Shown here: positions 34,421-43,655 of the stretch, one piece after another
How positions within the stretch are numbered: the stretch's first letter is position 1
Layout of the letters: every line of letters begins with the position of its first letter
From: Adhaeribacter terrigena
Lineage (GTDB): Bacteria > Bacteroidota > Bacteroidia > Cytophagales > Hymenobacteraceae
DNA length: 64,000 bases
Assembly: GCF_016623615.1 (NCBI RefSeq)
Contig: NZ_JAEHFX010000012.1
Coordinates: 1 to 64,000 of the forward strand
Direction of reading: 5' to 3'
Program-made: the position numbers and the translations under genes
The notes under the pieces: generated by a model
Database searches by the model: none
What the model saw: only the letters and a program-made list of their open reading frames with translations
Told to the model about the DNA's origin: nothing

Positions 34421-37105
34421 ATGAAACATTTCCGTGCGCTGCTTTTTCTGGTCATAATGCTGGCAAACCTGCCGCTACGTGCCCAGGTTTATGTTCAAAA
34501 ACGTTCCTCCGATACCCTTACTTTTAAAGATCTGCAGCGCCAGTTCGGCAACTGGAAACGCGACAAAGATATAAGTAAGATCAAAGGCTGGAAATATTAT
34601 AAACGCCTGGAAATGGAAATGCTGATGCAGACCGATGGCCAGGGCGAACCAGCCGATCCGGCCATTTATATAAATGAAGCCCTCCGAATTACCCGCGAGA
34701 AAAAGAACCTGCAATCGGCCCGCTTCTCAAACGATTGGTACCCGGTTGGCCCGAATGCTTTGCCGAATAACCAGACCGGCTACATGGAAAACGGCGTTGG
34801 GCGGATCAATTGCATCGCGTTTCATCCAACCAATCCGGCAACGTATTTTGTAGGTGTGGCGCAGGGCGGCGTCTGGAAAACCACGAACAACGGCGTTTCC
34901 TGGACCCCGCTTACCGATGATCTGCCCATCACCCGCATCAGCGATATTGCCATCGATCCGAACAACCCGAATACGATGTACATTTCCGTGTGCGATTATG
35001 CCTACATAGGCGCCGGGCTTTTCCTGGATGGCCGCAAGCGGAATACCCATTATGGTTTGGGCGTTTACAAAACGACCGATGGCGGCCTGACCTGGAACCC
35101 TACCGGTCTGAGTTTTCAGCAAACCAGCCGCGATGCTTCCCTGATCAAAAAAATAATGGTAAACCCGGCTAACAGCAACAACGTGATCGCCTGCGGCGTG
35201 AGCGGCATGTACGTTTCTACCGATGCCGGCGCCACCTGGACCATGAACCGGTCCGGGCTTTTCTGGGACCTGGTGCAGCACCCGACCAACCCCAATATCT
35301 TATACGCTGCCACCGGCTGGGTGAGAACGGCCAATATGGGCAGCGCCGCCATCTGGAAATCTACCGACTTCGGCCTAACCTGGGCACAGCAACCTACCAA
35401 TATTCCGCCTACCGGTACGGTGCAACGCATAAAACTCGCCATTGCGCCTTCCGATCCGAATTATGTTTATGCCATTGCTGTGAACATTGACAATGGTTTG
35501 CACGGACTTTATAAAACCACCAACGGCGGCACAAACTGGCAATTCATAAATCCGGGCCTCAATATTCTGGAAGGCGGAAACGGAGCTGCTCCAGGCGGCC
35601 AGGGAAATTACGACCTGGCCCTGATGGTTAGCGGCACCGACCGGAATCTGATCTACACCGGCGGCGTGAATATCTGGGGTTCGTTGGATGGTGGCCAGAC
35701 TTTTAAACCGGTAAGCCATTGGACCACCAGTTATGGGCCTACGGTGCACGCCGATATTCAGTTTATGGAACGCCAGGCCAGCACCGGAAACATATTTGTC
35801 TGCAACGACGGCGGGCTTTACCGCACTTCAAATCTGGTTTTGGGCGACTGGAATGCGGCTAACAGCGGAACGCCCTGGCCAACCCAATGGACCAATATCA
35901 GCAACGGTATGGCCATTACTTCTTTTTACAGAATTTCAAGCTCTAAAAACAGTGCCGGCAGAATTGTGGCCGGTGCCCAGGACAACGCCACTTTCTATTT
36001 CGACGGAGCGAGCTGGAGCACGATCTTTGGCGGCGATGGCATGGATAATTACTTAAGTCCGGTTAACAACAGCGAGATAATCGGTTCGTGGCAATATGGC
36101 AACTTTCTGCGGTCAGTAAATGGTGGAACCAGTTCTCAGAATTCAATTTTCCCGGGCCAGTTTGGCGAAGTGGCTGAATGGACGGCGCCGGTCGTAGCTA
36201 ATCCTAATCAACCAGGTACATTATATGTAGGTTTTGAGAATGTTTACAAATCGGTAGATAATGGTAATACCTGGAGTGTTGCTTCGAACCTGCCCCGTGG
36301 TATTAACGCTTCGGAAATCTGTGCGCTGGCCATTGCCAATTCCAACAGCAATGTGCTTTACGCCGCCCGCCGGGTAAGGCACGAATATAATTTACCAGGC
36401 AGCCTCTTTAAAACTACGAACGGCGGCGCCAACTGGAGCAACATTACTGCCGGCCTGCCCGATTCCTTATATTATACGAGCGTGGAAGTGAGTGAAAATA
36501 ATGCCGATGTAGCGTATGTTTCCATGGCAGGTTTCAGCGCGGGAAACAAGGTTTTCAGAACTATAAATGGCGGAGCAAGCTGGCAGAATATTTCTTATAA
36601 CCTGCCGAATTTGCCGGTAAACTGCGTAAAATACATTCCGGGGCAGAATTATATCATGGTGGCTACCGATCTTGGGGTTTATGTTTTAGCGAACGGCAGC
36701 ACCACCTGGGTTAACCAAAGCAAAGGCCTGCCTAACGTAATTGTTACCGATATTGAATTCAATCCGAGCCTGAATAAGATTTACCTTTCTACCTTCGGGC
36801 GCGGCATCTGGGCCAACGATCTGAACAGTTTTGTTTCCGGTACAAAGCCGCAAATAGCCGACCTGAAAATTGAATTATTTCCTTCCCCGAACCAGGGAAG
36901 CTTCACTATTAAATTCCCGGCCGGAAGAACTGCAAAGGAAACCTATCAGCTGGAAGTGATCGATGTAACGGGTAAAATCATCCATCGTGCTTGGCTTTCC
37001 GGCAAAACCGAATATCAGCATAAACTGGACGTGCCGGCCGGCTTGTATTTTGCCAAAATTACCGGTAAAAACGTATATGGCGTAAAGCGCTTTGTGATAG
37101 AATAA
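34421..37105 (+). CDS. Secreted BNR/sialidase-type beta-propeller protein with T9SS sorting domain
   Basis: An 894-residue protein with signal peptide (ending LRAQ) and many copies of the Asp-box-like unit: GGVWKTTNNGVSWTPL, GVYKTTDGGLTWNP, GMYVSTDAGATWT, AIWKSTDFGLTW, GLYKTTNGGTNWQ, NVYKSVDNGNTW, SLFKTTNGGANW, KVFRTINGGASW. These form two VPS10/BNR propellers as in exported glycosidases and photosystem-stability-like proteins. The last 80 residues are a type-A T9SS domain (LFPSPNQGSFTIKF ... AGLYFAKITGKNVYGVKRFVIE). Substrate unknown; the location is the cell surface or medium. Confidence 0.9.
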   Translation: MKHFRALLFLVIMLANLPLRAQVYVQKRSSDTLTFKDLQRQFGNWKRDKDISKIKGWKYYKRLEMEMLMQTDGQGEPADPAIYINEALRITREKKNLQSARFSNDWYPVGPNALPNNQTGYMENGVGRINCIAFHPTNPATYFVGVAQGGVWKTTNNGVSWTPLTDDLPITRISDIAIDPNNPNTMYISVCDYAYIGAGLFLDGRKRNTHYGLGVYKTTDGGLTWNPTGLSFQQTSRDASLIKKIMVNPANSNNVIACGVSGMYVSTDAGATWTMNRSGLFWDLVQHPTNPNILYAATGWVRTANMGSAAIWKSTDFGLTWAQQPTNIPPTGTVQRIKLAIAPSDPNYVYAIAVNIDNGLHGLYKTTNGGTNWQFINPGLNILEGGNGAAPGGQGNYDLALMVSGTDRNLIYTGGVNIWGSLDGGQTFKPVSHWTTSYGPTVHADIQFMERQASTGNIFVCNDGGLYRTSNLVLGDWNAANSGTPWPTQWTNISNGMAITSFYRISSSKNSAGRIVAGAQDNATFYFDGASWSTIFGGDGMDNYLSPVNNSEIIGSWQYGNFLRSVNGGTSSQNSIFPGQFGEVAEWTAPVVANPNQPGTLYVGFENVYKSVDNGNTWSVASNLPRGINASEICALAIANSNSNVLYAARRVRHEYNLPGSLFKTTNGGANWSNITAGLPDSLYYTSVEVSENNADVAYVSMAGFSAGNKVFRTINGGASWQNISYNLPNLPVNCVKYIPGQNYIMVATDLGVYVLANGSTTWVNQSKGLPNVIVTDIEFNPSLNKIYLSTFGRGIWANDLNSFVSGTKPQIADLKIELFPSPNQGSFTIKFPAGRTAKETYQLEVIDVTGKIIHRAWLSGKTEYQHKLDVPAGLYFAKITGKNVYGVKRFVIE

Positions 37106-37111
37106 AGCGAT

Positions 37112-37127
37112 AAAACGGTATCGTTTT
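37112..37127 (+). repeat. AAACG box, consensus copy
   Basis: AAAACGGTATCGTTTT, 6 bp after the stop of the BNR-type gene and 6 bp before its terminator stem. It is the clearest example of the stop-box-hairpin layout. Confidence 0.75.
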
Positions 37128-37133
37128 TAACTG

Positions 37134-37165
37134 AAAAAGTCCCGGTGCGAGCCGGGACTTTTTTT
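37134..37165 (+). terminator. Box-linked terminator after the BNR-type gene
   Basis: Perfect 12-bp stem AAAAAGTCCCGG / CCGGGACTTTTT, loop TGCGAG, T-run of seven. Confidence 0.95.
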
Positions 37166-37273
37166 ATTGGTTTGTTTCGTTGAGGCGCTATTCAGGTAAA
37201 CCAAATGGTTACTGGCTTGTTCTTTAGGTAGTTTTCACCCCGGAAACCCTACCGTTTTAAAATCCCATAATTT

Positions 37274-38566
37274 ATGGAAAAGCAGCCGCAAACCTTACCG
37301 CCCGGATTTCAGGATATGCTTTCGTTTGGGCTGGTAGAAGCTTTGCTGGGCCGCCGGTCGCGCCGGTTTTTTATGGGCGCCGAAATTCCGGACGGGGTTT
37401 TTAAGTACAGATCGAAATACGAACCAATGCCGCTTTCGGAGCTGGAAAAACTGTTGGTGGTTACGGCTTGCGGCGGCAATACCGGCTGGAATCATCTCAT
37501 CTACCGCGGCCAGCGTTATGCACCCCATCTTTCCAATTATGCCGGAGCCGCCGGCGGACGTACTTTTCCATCGGCTGCCGGTTTTCATACTTCCAAAACA
37601 TTCTTTACCGACGATGAAGGCGTATATGTGCTGGATGTGCGCGATGCTCCGGCTTTAGCTGAACGGGGAAATGATGGCGAAATAAATCTGGAAACGCTAT
37701 TGCCGGAACTCCAAAAACACGTGCGCAAAATTCAGGATGGGAGGTTGAAAGTGCCTTCGGAAGTGCCGTATGTGGAAGCGCATAATACCTGGGTGGCCAA
37801 TAAACCGGGAACGCTTTTGGTAATGCCGGTCGGAGATCTGGCGCAGCACGTTTTGCTGGGTTTGTGCTACATGCTGCAAAATGGCCAGGTACTTTTCGAC
37901 GATATAAACAAACGCGCGGTGCCGGGAATTGAAAAATTCAGCGATCTGGTAGATGTAAAAAATGTGCTGCCCATCTCGTTTGCCGAACAACTCTGCCTTT
38001 CAGAAATTATCGTGGAATTGAGCACCAGTTGCCTCGCCGGCGCGTTGCTTTTACAGGCCATGGGGCTGGGCGGCTGGATGTACGATGGTATCGATCCGTT
38101 CAGTTTGCTGGGTGCCAGCGGCAAACCGGAAGTTCCGGGTTTGGGTTTCCGGTTCGATATGAAAGAAAACTGGAGCGTGCCCAATGTAACGGGTCTGCCG
38201 GGAATTATGGAAGGTTTTTGTCCTCCCCATTTCAAGGATATGCGCGCCGCCGTAGAAGCCGTCTGCGAACGGAAATTCGGGAAAGGCGGCCCTTTTAATG
38301 CTGAAACGCCGGGGCCTTTTCAGGATACCAAAAAGGTGCGATCAGCGGCGCAGGTACACAGCGAAGCGTTCAGAGAATGCGTGGCTTTGCAGGCGCAATA
38401 TATTTTTGATACGTTCGGGAAATTTCCGGCTACGGTACCTTCTATTTTTACGCACATGTTTTTACAGGCGCATCATTTAGACCTCGATCATTATGATACA
38501 TTCTACCAGCCCGGCGAGTATCTGCATACGCACGCGAAGCATATGGAAAGGTGGCATCGGGAGTAG
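37274..38566 (+). CDS. Uncharacterised protein, nitroreductase-like features
   Basis: A 430-residue cytoplasmic protein. Near the N-terminus LVEALLGRRSRRFFMG followed by PMPLSELEKLLVVTACGGNTGW resembles the FMN-binding start of nitroreductases (a RRS.R..., then a helix with L..LL). Later segments (AEQLCLSEIIVELSTSCLAGALLLQAMGLGGWMYDG, VPGLGFRF) would match the nitroreductase dimer helices with a Gly-rich strand. A His-rich end (QAHHLDLDHYDTFY, HTHAKHMERWHRE) could bind metal. The overall length is about twice a usual nitroreductase, so a family assignment is uncertain. It stands alone, upstream box at 37243-37258. Confidence 0.7.
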   Translation: MEKQPQTLPPGFQDMLSFGLVEALLGRRSRRFFMGAEIPDGVFKYRSKYEPMPLSELEKLLVVTACGGNTGWNHLIYRGQRYAPHLSNYAGAAGGRTFPSAAGFHTSKTFFTDDEGVYVLDVRDAPALAERGNDGEINLETLLPELQKHVRKIQDGRLKVPSEVPYVEAHNTWVANKPGTLLVMPVGDLAQHVLLGLCYMLQNGQVLFDDINKRAVPGIEKFSDLVDVKNVLPISFAEQLCLSEIIVELSTSCLAGALLLQAMGLGGWMYDGIDPFSLLGASGKPEVPGLGFRFDMKENWSVPNVTGLPGIMEGFCPPHFKDMRAAVEAVCERKFGKGGPFNAETPGPFQDTKKVRSAAQVHSEAFRECVALQAQYIFDTFGKFPATVPSIFTHMFLQAHHLDLDHYDTFYQPGEYLHTHAKHMERWHRE

Positions 38567-38655
38567 TTTTGACCTAAAAATAGATACAAGACTAGATGGG
38601 TAAGATAAACCAATAAATTGTAGCCTTATTGCTGTGCGTTATACAAATGCGAAAC

Positions 38656-38687
38656 AAAAAAGCCCCGGAATGTGCCGGGGCTTTTTT
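38656..38687. terminator. Bidirectional terminator between 37274 gene and the beta-helix gene
   Basis: Perfect 13-bp stem AAAAAAGCCCCGG / CCGGGGCTTTTTT with a 6-nt loop. Confidence 0.94.
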
Positions 38688-38709
38688 ATTTTATAAACTG
38701 CAAAATTAC

Positions 38710-40248
38710 CTAGCGGTTAATCAGTAATTTCCCGGTATAGGTTTTAGTGCCGTTTTCCAGGCGATACATATACAAGCCGGCCGGCAGGTTAGAAGTATTG
38801 ATTTCCAGCGTACCTGCCTGGCCTTTCGCCTGCACATTTAAAACTTCCTGGCCCAGATTGTTGTAGAAACGCAGGTTACTTTTTTCGTTTAAAACCATAC
38901 CGTTTAGCTCCAGTTTCACCAGGTCAGTTGCTGGGTTCGGGTAAAGGGCCGGCGCGTTCTGCGCTATCCCCGGACGAATACCGGTAGCCGGGGCTTTATA
39001 AATAGGCGTGAAAATCACCGGGCCGTGACTGGCATTATCTACCTTGTGGTAAATATGGGTTTCTATAACCGTGGTATCGGTAGTGCCCCAGATATTATTT
39101 TGGGCGTAAATGGTATCGGTGGTGTTGTTGTACAAATCCCAGCTATGGCCGGAAGTACCGGCGGTGAAGTTGTTATAGATCTGGTTCAGGCCAACATCAG
39201 CAGTATCGATCGGGTTGATTCTGCCCAGGCTTGGTTTCGGGCCGGCTTTCACTGTAGCTCCACTCTGAATAGTAACGCCCCAGCGGTTATCGCGGATGAT
39301 ATTGCGGGAAACTACGATGTCCTGCGGGCCGCCGCTGGAGAAAAAGTTAATGCCGCTGCCGGCAGCATTTGGGTCCGGGAAAACTTTATTGCCTTCCAGC
39401 AGGTTGCCTTTGATGTAGCCTTTCATGTTGGTGCCGGTTACGTTTACCCCGTAGCTGTTCTGGCGGATCGTATTATTGGCGATCAGAAACTCTGTAATTG
39501 CCGATGAACCCAGTAAATTGGCTATGGCAATACCGCCAGACCGGTTCGTGGTCGCGTTAATGCCGATGATCGTGTTGCCGGTGATCTCGATCGGGCCGGC
39601 ATTGGCCGGGCCTAAGTTGATCTGTGGGTACAGGCCGGGCTCCTGCCCATTTTCGAAGAACCAGTTGTTGCGAATGATCACGGTTGCGCCGTTGGCCGGG
39701 GTAGAAACGCCGGCACGCGCATTCTTATAGATCTTTGAATTAGTAACGGTAACCGGTACATTGCCCGACACGTTAATGGCTCCACTTTGGGCGGCCCGTT
39801 CGTTGAAGCGCACCACGCAGCTATCCATTTCCAGGCCCGCGCCAATCACCCTTACACCGCTGCCGTGTTCTACGATCGTTTTCTTTAACTTCGATAACTT
39901 GGGCGTCATGCCGGTAGCCGTTTCGAAACGGAGCGTGTGGAATTTATCAGCGGAATTCAGGGCCGTAATTTTAACGGAATCCGGTGGGTTGATCAGCAAA
40001 GTGCCTTCGATCGTGATCCGGATATTATCGCCGAGCTTAATAGTTTCGTTCGTAGAGATTAAAAGCGTATCAGTAGTAGCCAGGGTCAGGTCTTGCGAAA
40101 CCACGTATGCTCCACTAGTTAGCGTGGCAGCGCCTGCCGTAACCATATCGTTCAGGGAGAAACGCATTCCTAAATTCGGGCTCGTGAATTGGGCCTGCGC
40201 CGAACCTATGCCGCAGCACAGGCCTAATAGTAAAAGTAATTTCTTCAT
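38710..40248 (-). CDS. Secreted parallel beta-helix protein with T9SS sorting domain
   Basis: A 512-residue exported protein (signal ends AQAQF). The middle holds repeating short turns with Asn ladders (VTVTNSKIYKNARAG, VIIRNNWFFENG, IEITGNTIIGINA, FLIANNTIRQNSYG, IVVSRNIIRDNRWG), the pattern of right-handed parallel beta-helix (pectate-lyase/NosD-like) domains. The C-terminus is a T9SS type-A domain (ALYPNPATDLVKLEL ... AGLYMYRLENGTKTYTGKLLINR). An AAACG-type box lies inside the coding sequence (38891-38906). It starts 48 bp after the carbonic anhydrase gene, possibly co-transcribed. Confidence 0.9.
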   Translation of the reverse strand: MKKLLLLLGLCCGIGSAQAQFTSPNLGMRFSLNDMVTAGAATLTSGAYVVSQDLTLATTDTLLISTNETIKLGDNIRITIEGTLLINPPDSVKITALNSADKFHTLRFETATGMTPKLSKLKKTIVEHGSGVRVIGAGLEMDSCVVRFNERAAQSGAINVSGNVPVTVTNSKIYKNARAGVSTPANGATVIIRNNWFFENGQEPGLYPQINLGPANAGPIEITGNTIIGINATTNRSGGIAIANLLGSSAITEFLIANNTIRQNSYGVNVTGTNMKGYIKGNLLEGNKVFPDPNAAGSGINFFSSGGPQDIVVSRNIIRDNRWGVTIQSGATVKAGPKPSLGRINPIDTADVGLNQIYNNFTAGTSGHSWDLYNNTTDTIYAQNNIWGTTDTTVIETHIYHKVDNASHGPVIFTPIYKAPATGIRPGIAQNAPALYPNPATDLVKLELNGMVLNEKSNLRFYNNLGQEVLNVQAKGQAGTLEINTSNLPAGLYMYRLENGTKTYTGKLLINR

Positions 40249-40296
40249 AATAAAGCAATTAAGTAAAACAAAAAGGTATAGGAATTAAACAGAAAG

Positions 40297-40806
40297 CTAC
40301 CGTAGCCAGCTGGCATACAGCACGTAATTGTTGGCAACTTTATCCAGATTTTCGATCTGTTCCTGGCTCAAAGCTTTTACTTTTTTAGCCGGCACGCCAG
40401 CGTAGATATGCCCGCTTTCGCAGATCGTATTTTCGAGCACCACCGAGCCGGCCGCTACGATGCAGTTTTTCTGCACCACCACGTTATCCATCACAATTGC
40501 GCCCATGCCAATCAGTACGTTATCTTCCACGGTACAGCCGTGCACAATGGCGTTATGCCCGATGCTTACGTTACTACCCACGGTGGTAGCCGCTTTCTGG
40601 TAGGTGCAATGAATTACTGCGCCATCCTGAATGTTGGTTTTATTCCCGATCCGGATCGCATTCACATCGCCCCGGATCACGGCATTGAACCACACCGTAC
40701 AATCGTTGCCCAGCACTACATCGCCCACAATGGTGGCATTCTCAGCCACGTAGCAATTCTGGCCCAGCGCCGGCGAAACACCTTTAATTGGTAAAATAAG
40801 CGGCAT
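40297..40806 (-). CDS. Gamma-class carbonic anhydrase family protein
   Basis: A 169-residue left-handed beta-helix protein with hexapeptide repeats (ATIVGDVVLGNDCTVWFNAVIRGD, then KTNIQDGAVIHC, SIGHNAIVHGCTVEDNVLIGMGAIV). Three His residues (VIHC, GHNA, VHGC) sit where the family binds zinc between subunits. Family members (YrdA/PaaY/CaiE type) hydrate CO2 or have unknown activity. The length and a C-terminal helix (SQEQIENLDKVANNYVLYASWL) are typical. Confidence 0.92.
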   Translation of the reverse strand: MPLILPIKGVSPALGQNCYVAENATIVGDVVLGNDCTVWFNAVIRGDVNAIRIGNKTNIQDGAVIHCTYQKAATTVGSNVSIGHNAIVHGCTVEDNVLIGMGAIVMDNVVVQKNCIVAAGSVVLENTICESGHIYAGVPAKKVKALSQEQIENLDKVANNYVLYASWLR

Positions 40807-40872
40807 ATTTTTTCAAGTTTAAATTAAATACCAGGAAGCAGCATTATTTATGTGCCATTTCCGTTGGTGTTG

Positions 40873-40880
40873 CAAAGGTA
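40873..40880 (-). promoter_or_regulatory. Candidate -7 box for the carbonic anhydrase gene
   Basis: Minus strand TACCTTTG followed by CA, an exact TAnnTTTG, 67 bp before the ATG. The -33 element is not clear. Confidence 0.5.
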
Positions 40881-41100
40881 GGAAAGAATTTGGTTATGGG
40901 TTGAATGGCCGGTTTGCAGGATCAGAACCCGGTTTTTGAGGAATAGAGGATTTTCGGGATTGGCCCTCCTAAATAGCTGATTCAGCCGCTTTGATCAGAT
41001 AACGGGTTCAGCCACTCCTAACTACTCTCCCGAAAGTCTCCAGGATCTGCGACTTGAAAAGGAGGGAGCATAAAACCGTCAGCTAAACCAAATAGGAATG

Positions 41101-41710
41101 AAGTCTGAACATGATTTTCAGGATTTATGGGATGGACAGGATTATTTGTCTGAAACGTAGTTCGGCGAAGCCAATTGGGATTTATCAGATTCAGGGATTT
41201 AAGGATTCTTTTCTGAATCAGAATTTACTGAATTCAAGAATTATCAGAATCACGAATTAGGATTTCTCTGCAGAGACACCCCTTATGCGTGCTCTTTCGC
41301 TTTATCCCTACACGATATCGCCAGCGCAGCGTAACCTGAAATCAAGGACTGAAGAAAAGTAGACTAAAAAGAAGCTCACTACGAAGAAGCATGACACCAG
41401 TTTCTGTGAGAGCGGCCTCCAAGACTTCCGGTGCCACAGGCAGCCCGCAAGGGCAGGAAGGGTTGCAGCCGCGAACGCAGAAACGAAGCCACCCGGCTTG
41501 AGGGTGAAAGTTTAATTGAAAGCAAAAGGGAATTAGTTAAAAAAAGAAGCAAGCTATAAAAACGATATCCTTTTCAACTAAAAAACTCATTAACAAACTT
41601 TCTTTTTAACTTAAATAGATCCCTCCTCTCGTCGTGCTGACGAAAAAAGTGGAGATAACAAAAAGAGGCGGAATGATCGAAAAAACGGTATCCTTTTAAC
41701 CTAAAAACGC
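41101..41710. repeat. Composite repeat island B
   Basis: Occupies most of the 958-bp gap before the radical SAM gene. Order: degenerate TCTGAAnnnGATTT-type repeats (41104-41265), the structured element (41315-41517), an AAACG box (41559-41574), an AAATAGATCCCTCC segment (41613-41640) and a second box (41682-41697). It matches island A in content and order. The part from 40881 to 41100 has no ORF or repeat that I recognise. Confidence 0.75.
41315..41517. ncRNA. Structured repeat element, copy B (candidate non-coding RNA)
   Basis: Same fold as copy A: GTTTCTG 41400-41406 / CAGAAAC 41478-41484, the GCGGC/GCCGC and CTTCC/GGAAG stems, TGCC/GGCA with a 3-nt loop instead of 9, and GCCC 41443-41446 / GGGC 41451-41454 closed by a GCAA (GNRA) tetraloop. 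The last hairpin is CACCC 41490-41494 / GGGTG 41502-41506, a compensatory T-A to A-T swap relative to copy A. Confidence 0.6.
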
Positions 41711-41764
41711 TAGGCTGCTATCTGTTAATATAGGGATTCACTAATATTCAGGATGACAAACCAC

Positions 41765-42748
41765 TCAGTTCTTCAATAACCGCTTCCACGTACCCTTATA
41801 ATAATTATATTTCAGCGTGCTCGGCAACGCCTTCCAGAAATACTTATTCATTTCCACGGCAAAACTGGGCTGCATGTAGCAGTTAATCGTGCAACCTTCG
41901 CATTGCGGTAAGCGGCCTTCCAGGGCAATCAGCTGCTTTACTTCTTTTGAATTGTACAAGGCATACAGGTTTCCGGAGATCGGGAATTTCTTTTCGCCTA
42001 AATGGTAGCAGGGGAGCACCAGTTCGTTTTCCGGCGAAATAACCAGCGTGGTGCTGGCCGCTTTGCAAACCGGATTATTAATGTGATTCCCTCCGTCGCG
42101 CCGTAAGGCAATAAAGCCATCGTTCAGGTACACGTATTTGCGTTTGCCAAATTCGGAAAGGAAAGTCAGTTCTTCAGAAGTCAGGGCATCGCCGGAAGCC
42201 ACTTCGTTGTAAGCAAAAGCCGGATTGATAATTAAAAGCAGCTTGTTGGGCAGAATTATTTCCCGGTAGATCTTTTCGAGCTGATCCAGGTTTTCGCGGA
42301 AAACGGTGAAGATGATATCCGGATGTTCGCCCAGCTTTCTGGCAATTTCAATGCTTTGCATTACAAAATCGAAACAAGCCACGCCGCGGCCTTTGTCGTG
42401 CTGTTCCTTTTCTGAAGAATCGAGCGAGAAATGCAGCATGTCTACTTTGCCTTTCAGGCGTTCGGCCCATTTGGGGTAAAGCAGGCCATTAGTGGTAAGC
42501 GTGGTAATAAAACCCAGCTCATGCGCCAGCGCCAGGAATTTATCGATCTCGCGATGCAGAAGCGGTTCGCCGCCGGTAAAATCGATCACGTTCACGCCCA
42601 GTTTTTTCAGGTGGAGCAGGTTTTGCTCCACCTGCTCCAGCGTTACGTACGGACTCGGTTTTTCCCAGATGTCGCAGAAGCTGCATTTAGCATTGCAACG
42701 GTAGGTCACGTAATAATTACACAAAACCGGATGGTGAACAAGACGCAT
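41765..42748 (-). CDS. Radical SAM protein with SPASM-like C-terminal cysteines
   Basis: A 327-residue enzyme with the [4Fe-4S]/SAM motif CNAKCSFC (Cys18, 22, 25) and the glycine-rich FTGGEPLLH that binds SAM. The C-terminal 90 residues carry further Cys (NPVCKAASTTL, LVLPCYH, QCEGCTINCYMQ) typical of SPASM/twitch auxiliary clusters. Such proteins modify peptides or proteins, or act as sulfatase-maturase relatives; no precursor peptide gene is visible next to it. The product is therefore unassigned. It is preceded by the mirrored repeat of locus 2. Confidence 0.9.
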   Translation of the reverse strand: MRLVHHPVLCNYYVTYRCNAKCSFCDIWEKPSPYVTLEQVEQNLLHLKKLGVNVIDFTGGEPLLHREIDKFLALAHELGFITTLTTNGLLYPKWAERLKGKVDMLHFSLDSSEKEQHDKGRGVACFDFVMQSIEIARKLGEHPDIIFTVFRENLDQLEKIYREIILPNKLLLIINPAFAYNEVASGDALTSEELTFLSEFGKRKYVYLNDGFIALRRDGGNHINNPVCKAASTTLVISPENELVLPCYHLGEKKFPISGNLYALYNSKEVKQLIALEGRLPQCEGCTINCYMQPSFAVEMNKYFWKALPSTLKYNYYKGTWKRLLKN

Positions 42749-42751
42749 GTT

Positions 42752-42918
42752 TAATGTGCTAATTTTTTAATGAGTTAATGTGCTATTATTCGGCGCAATT
42801 AATTCCGGTTTCTACGTGAAGTTAAGCGAATAAAATGAATATCGATTTCCGGCAATCTGTAATTCCACAATTTAAATATAAAAAATAGCACATGAACACA
42901 TTAAATAATTAGCACATT
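42752..42918. repeat. Mirrored TTAATGTGCTAATT repeats, locus 2
   Basis: TTTAATGTGCTAATT and GTTAATGTGCTATT (42752-42785) are mirrored by ATAGCACATGAACACATTAA and AATTAGCACATTA (42886-42918). Same family and layout as 32825-32951. It fills the gap between radical SAM and nth, and its right end touches the nth stop codon. Confidence 0.65.
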
Positions 42919-43612
42919 ACCTAACCACCTCCTGGTAATAATTGCAGATGGTTTTCAGCGGGCATTTTTCGCATTTGGGTTTGCGCCATACGCAGATCTT
43001 TTGCCCGTGCCAGAGCAGATGCATGTGGTAATTATAAAGTTCTACAGGGTCTTTCGGAAGCATTTCCAGTAAAATGGCGTGGGCTTTTTCGGGCGTATTG
43101 GTAGCGGTTAGAATGCCGATGCGCTGGCTCACCCGGAAAACGTGCGTATCTACTGGCATTACCGGTTTATGGTAGTTGAAAAGCAGGAGCAGGGTTGCCG
43201 TTTTCAGGCCTACACCCGGCAGACTGGTGAGCCATTCCAGCGCTGCATTGGTTTCCATTTTCTCCAGAAAAGCTATGCTGATCTTGCCCTTATTTTCCGG
43301 ATAGGCCTTTATGATCTGCAGCACTTTCTGAATATTTGCCGCTTTTTGCCCGGGAAACTGCGCGGGTTTTAAAGCGTCGGCCAGGTCTTCGAATTTTGCC
43401 TCCAGCACGCCTTCCCAATCGCCGAAGGTTTCGAGCATGTTGAAGTACGCTTTTTCTTCGTTGGCGTGGTTGGTGCGGTGCGAAAGCATGGTAGAAATAA
43501 GTTCGCGCAAAGGCTCGCGGCGCGGTTTGAGTTCCAGCCGGCCGTAAAATTCGTTCAGAATTTCGTGCGTTTCTAAAATTTTCTGTCGGGCATCGTTTTT
43601 CTTCATAACCAA
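42917..43612 (-). CDS. nth: Endonuclease III
   Basis: A 231-residue base-excision glycosylase/AP lyase. The helix-hairpin-helix LPGVGLKTATLLLL carries the catalytic Lys and PVDTHVFRVSQRIG the catalytic Asp. The C-terminal CVWRKPKCEKCPLKTIC has the C-x6-C-x2-C-x5-C cluster ligands. Met1 and Met3 (43612 or 43606) are both possible starts. It is divergent from the DUF2238 gene, 43 bp apart. It acts on oxidised pyrimidines in DNA. Confidence 0.94.
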   Translation of the reverse strand: MVMKKNDARQKILETHEILNEFYGRLELKPRREPLRELISTMLSHRTNHANEEKAYFNMLETFGDWEGVLEAKFEDLADALKPAQFPGQKAANIQKVLQIIKAYPENKGKISIAFLEKMETNAALEWLTSLPGVGLKTATLLLLFNYHKPVMPVDTHVFRVSQRIGILTATNTPEKAHAILLEMLPKDPVELYNYHMHLLWHGQKICVWRKPKCEKCPLKTICNYYQEVVR

Positions 43613-43655
43613 TCGCGTATAAACTGGTTACCGCTTTACGCATAATTCCTGAATT

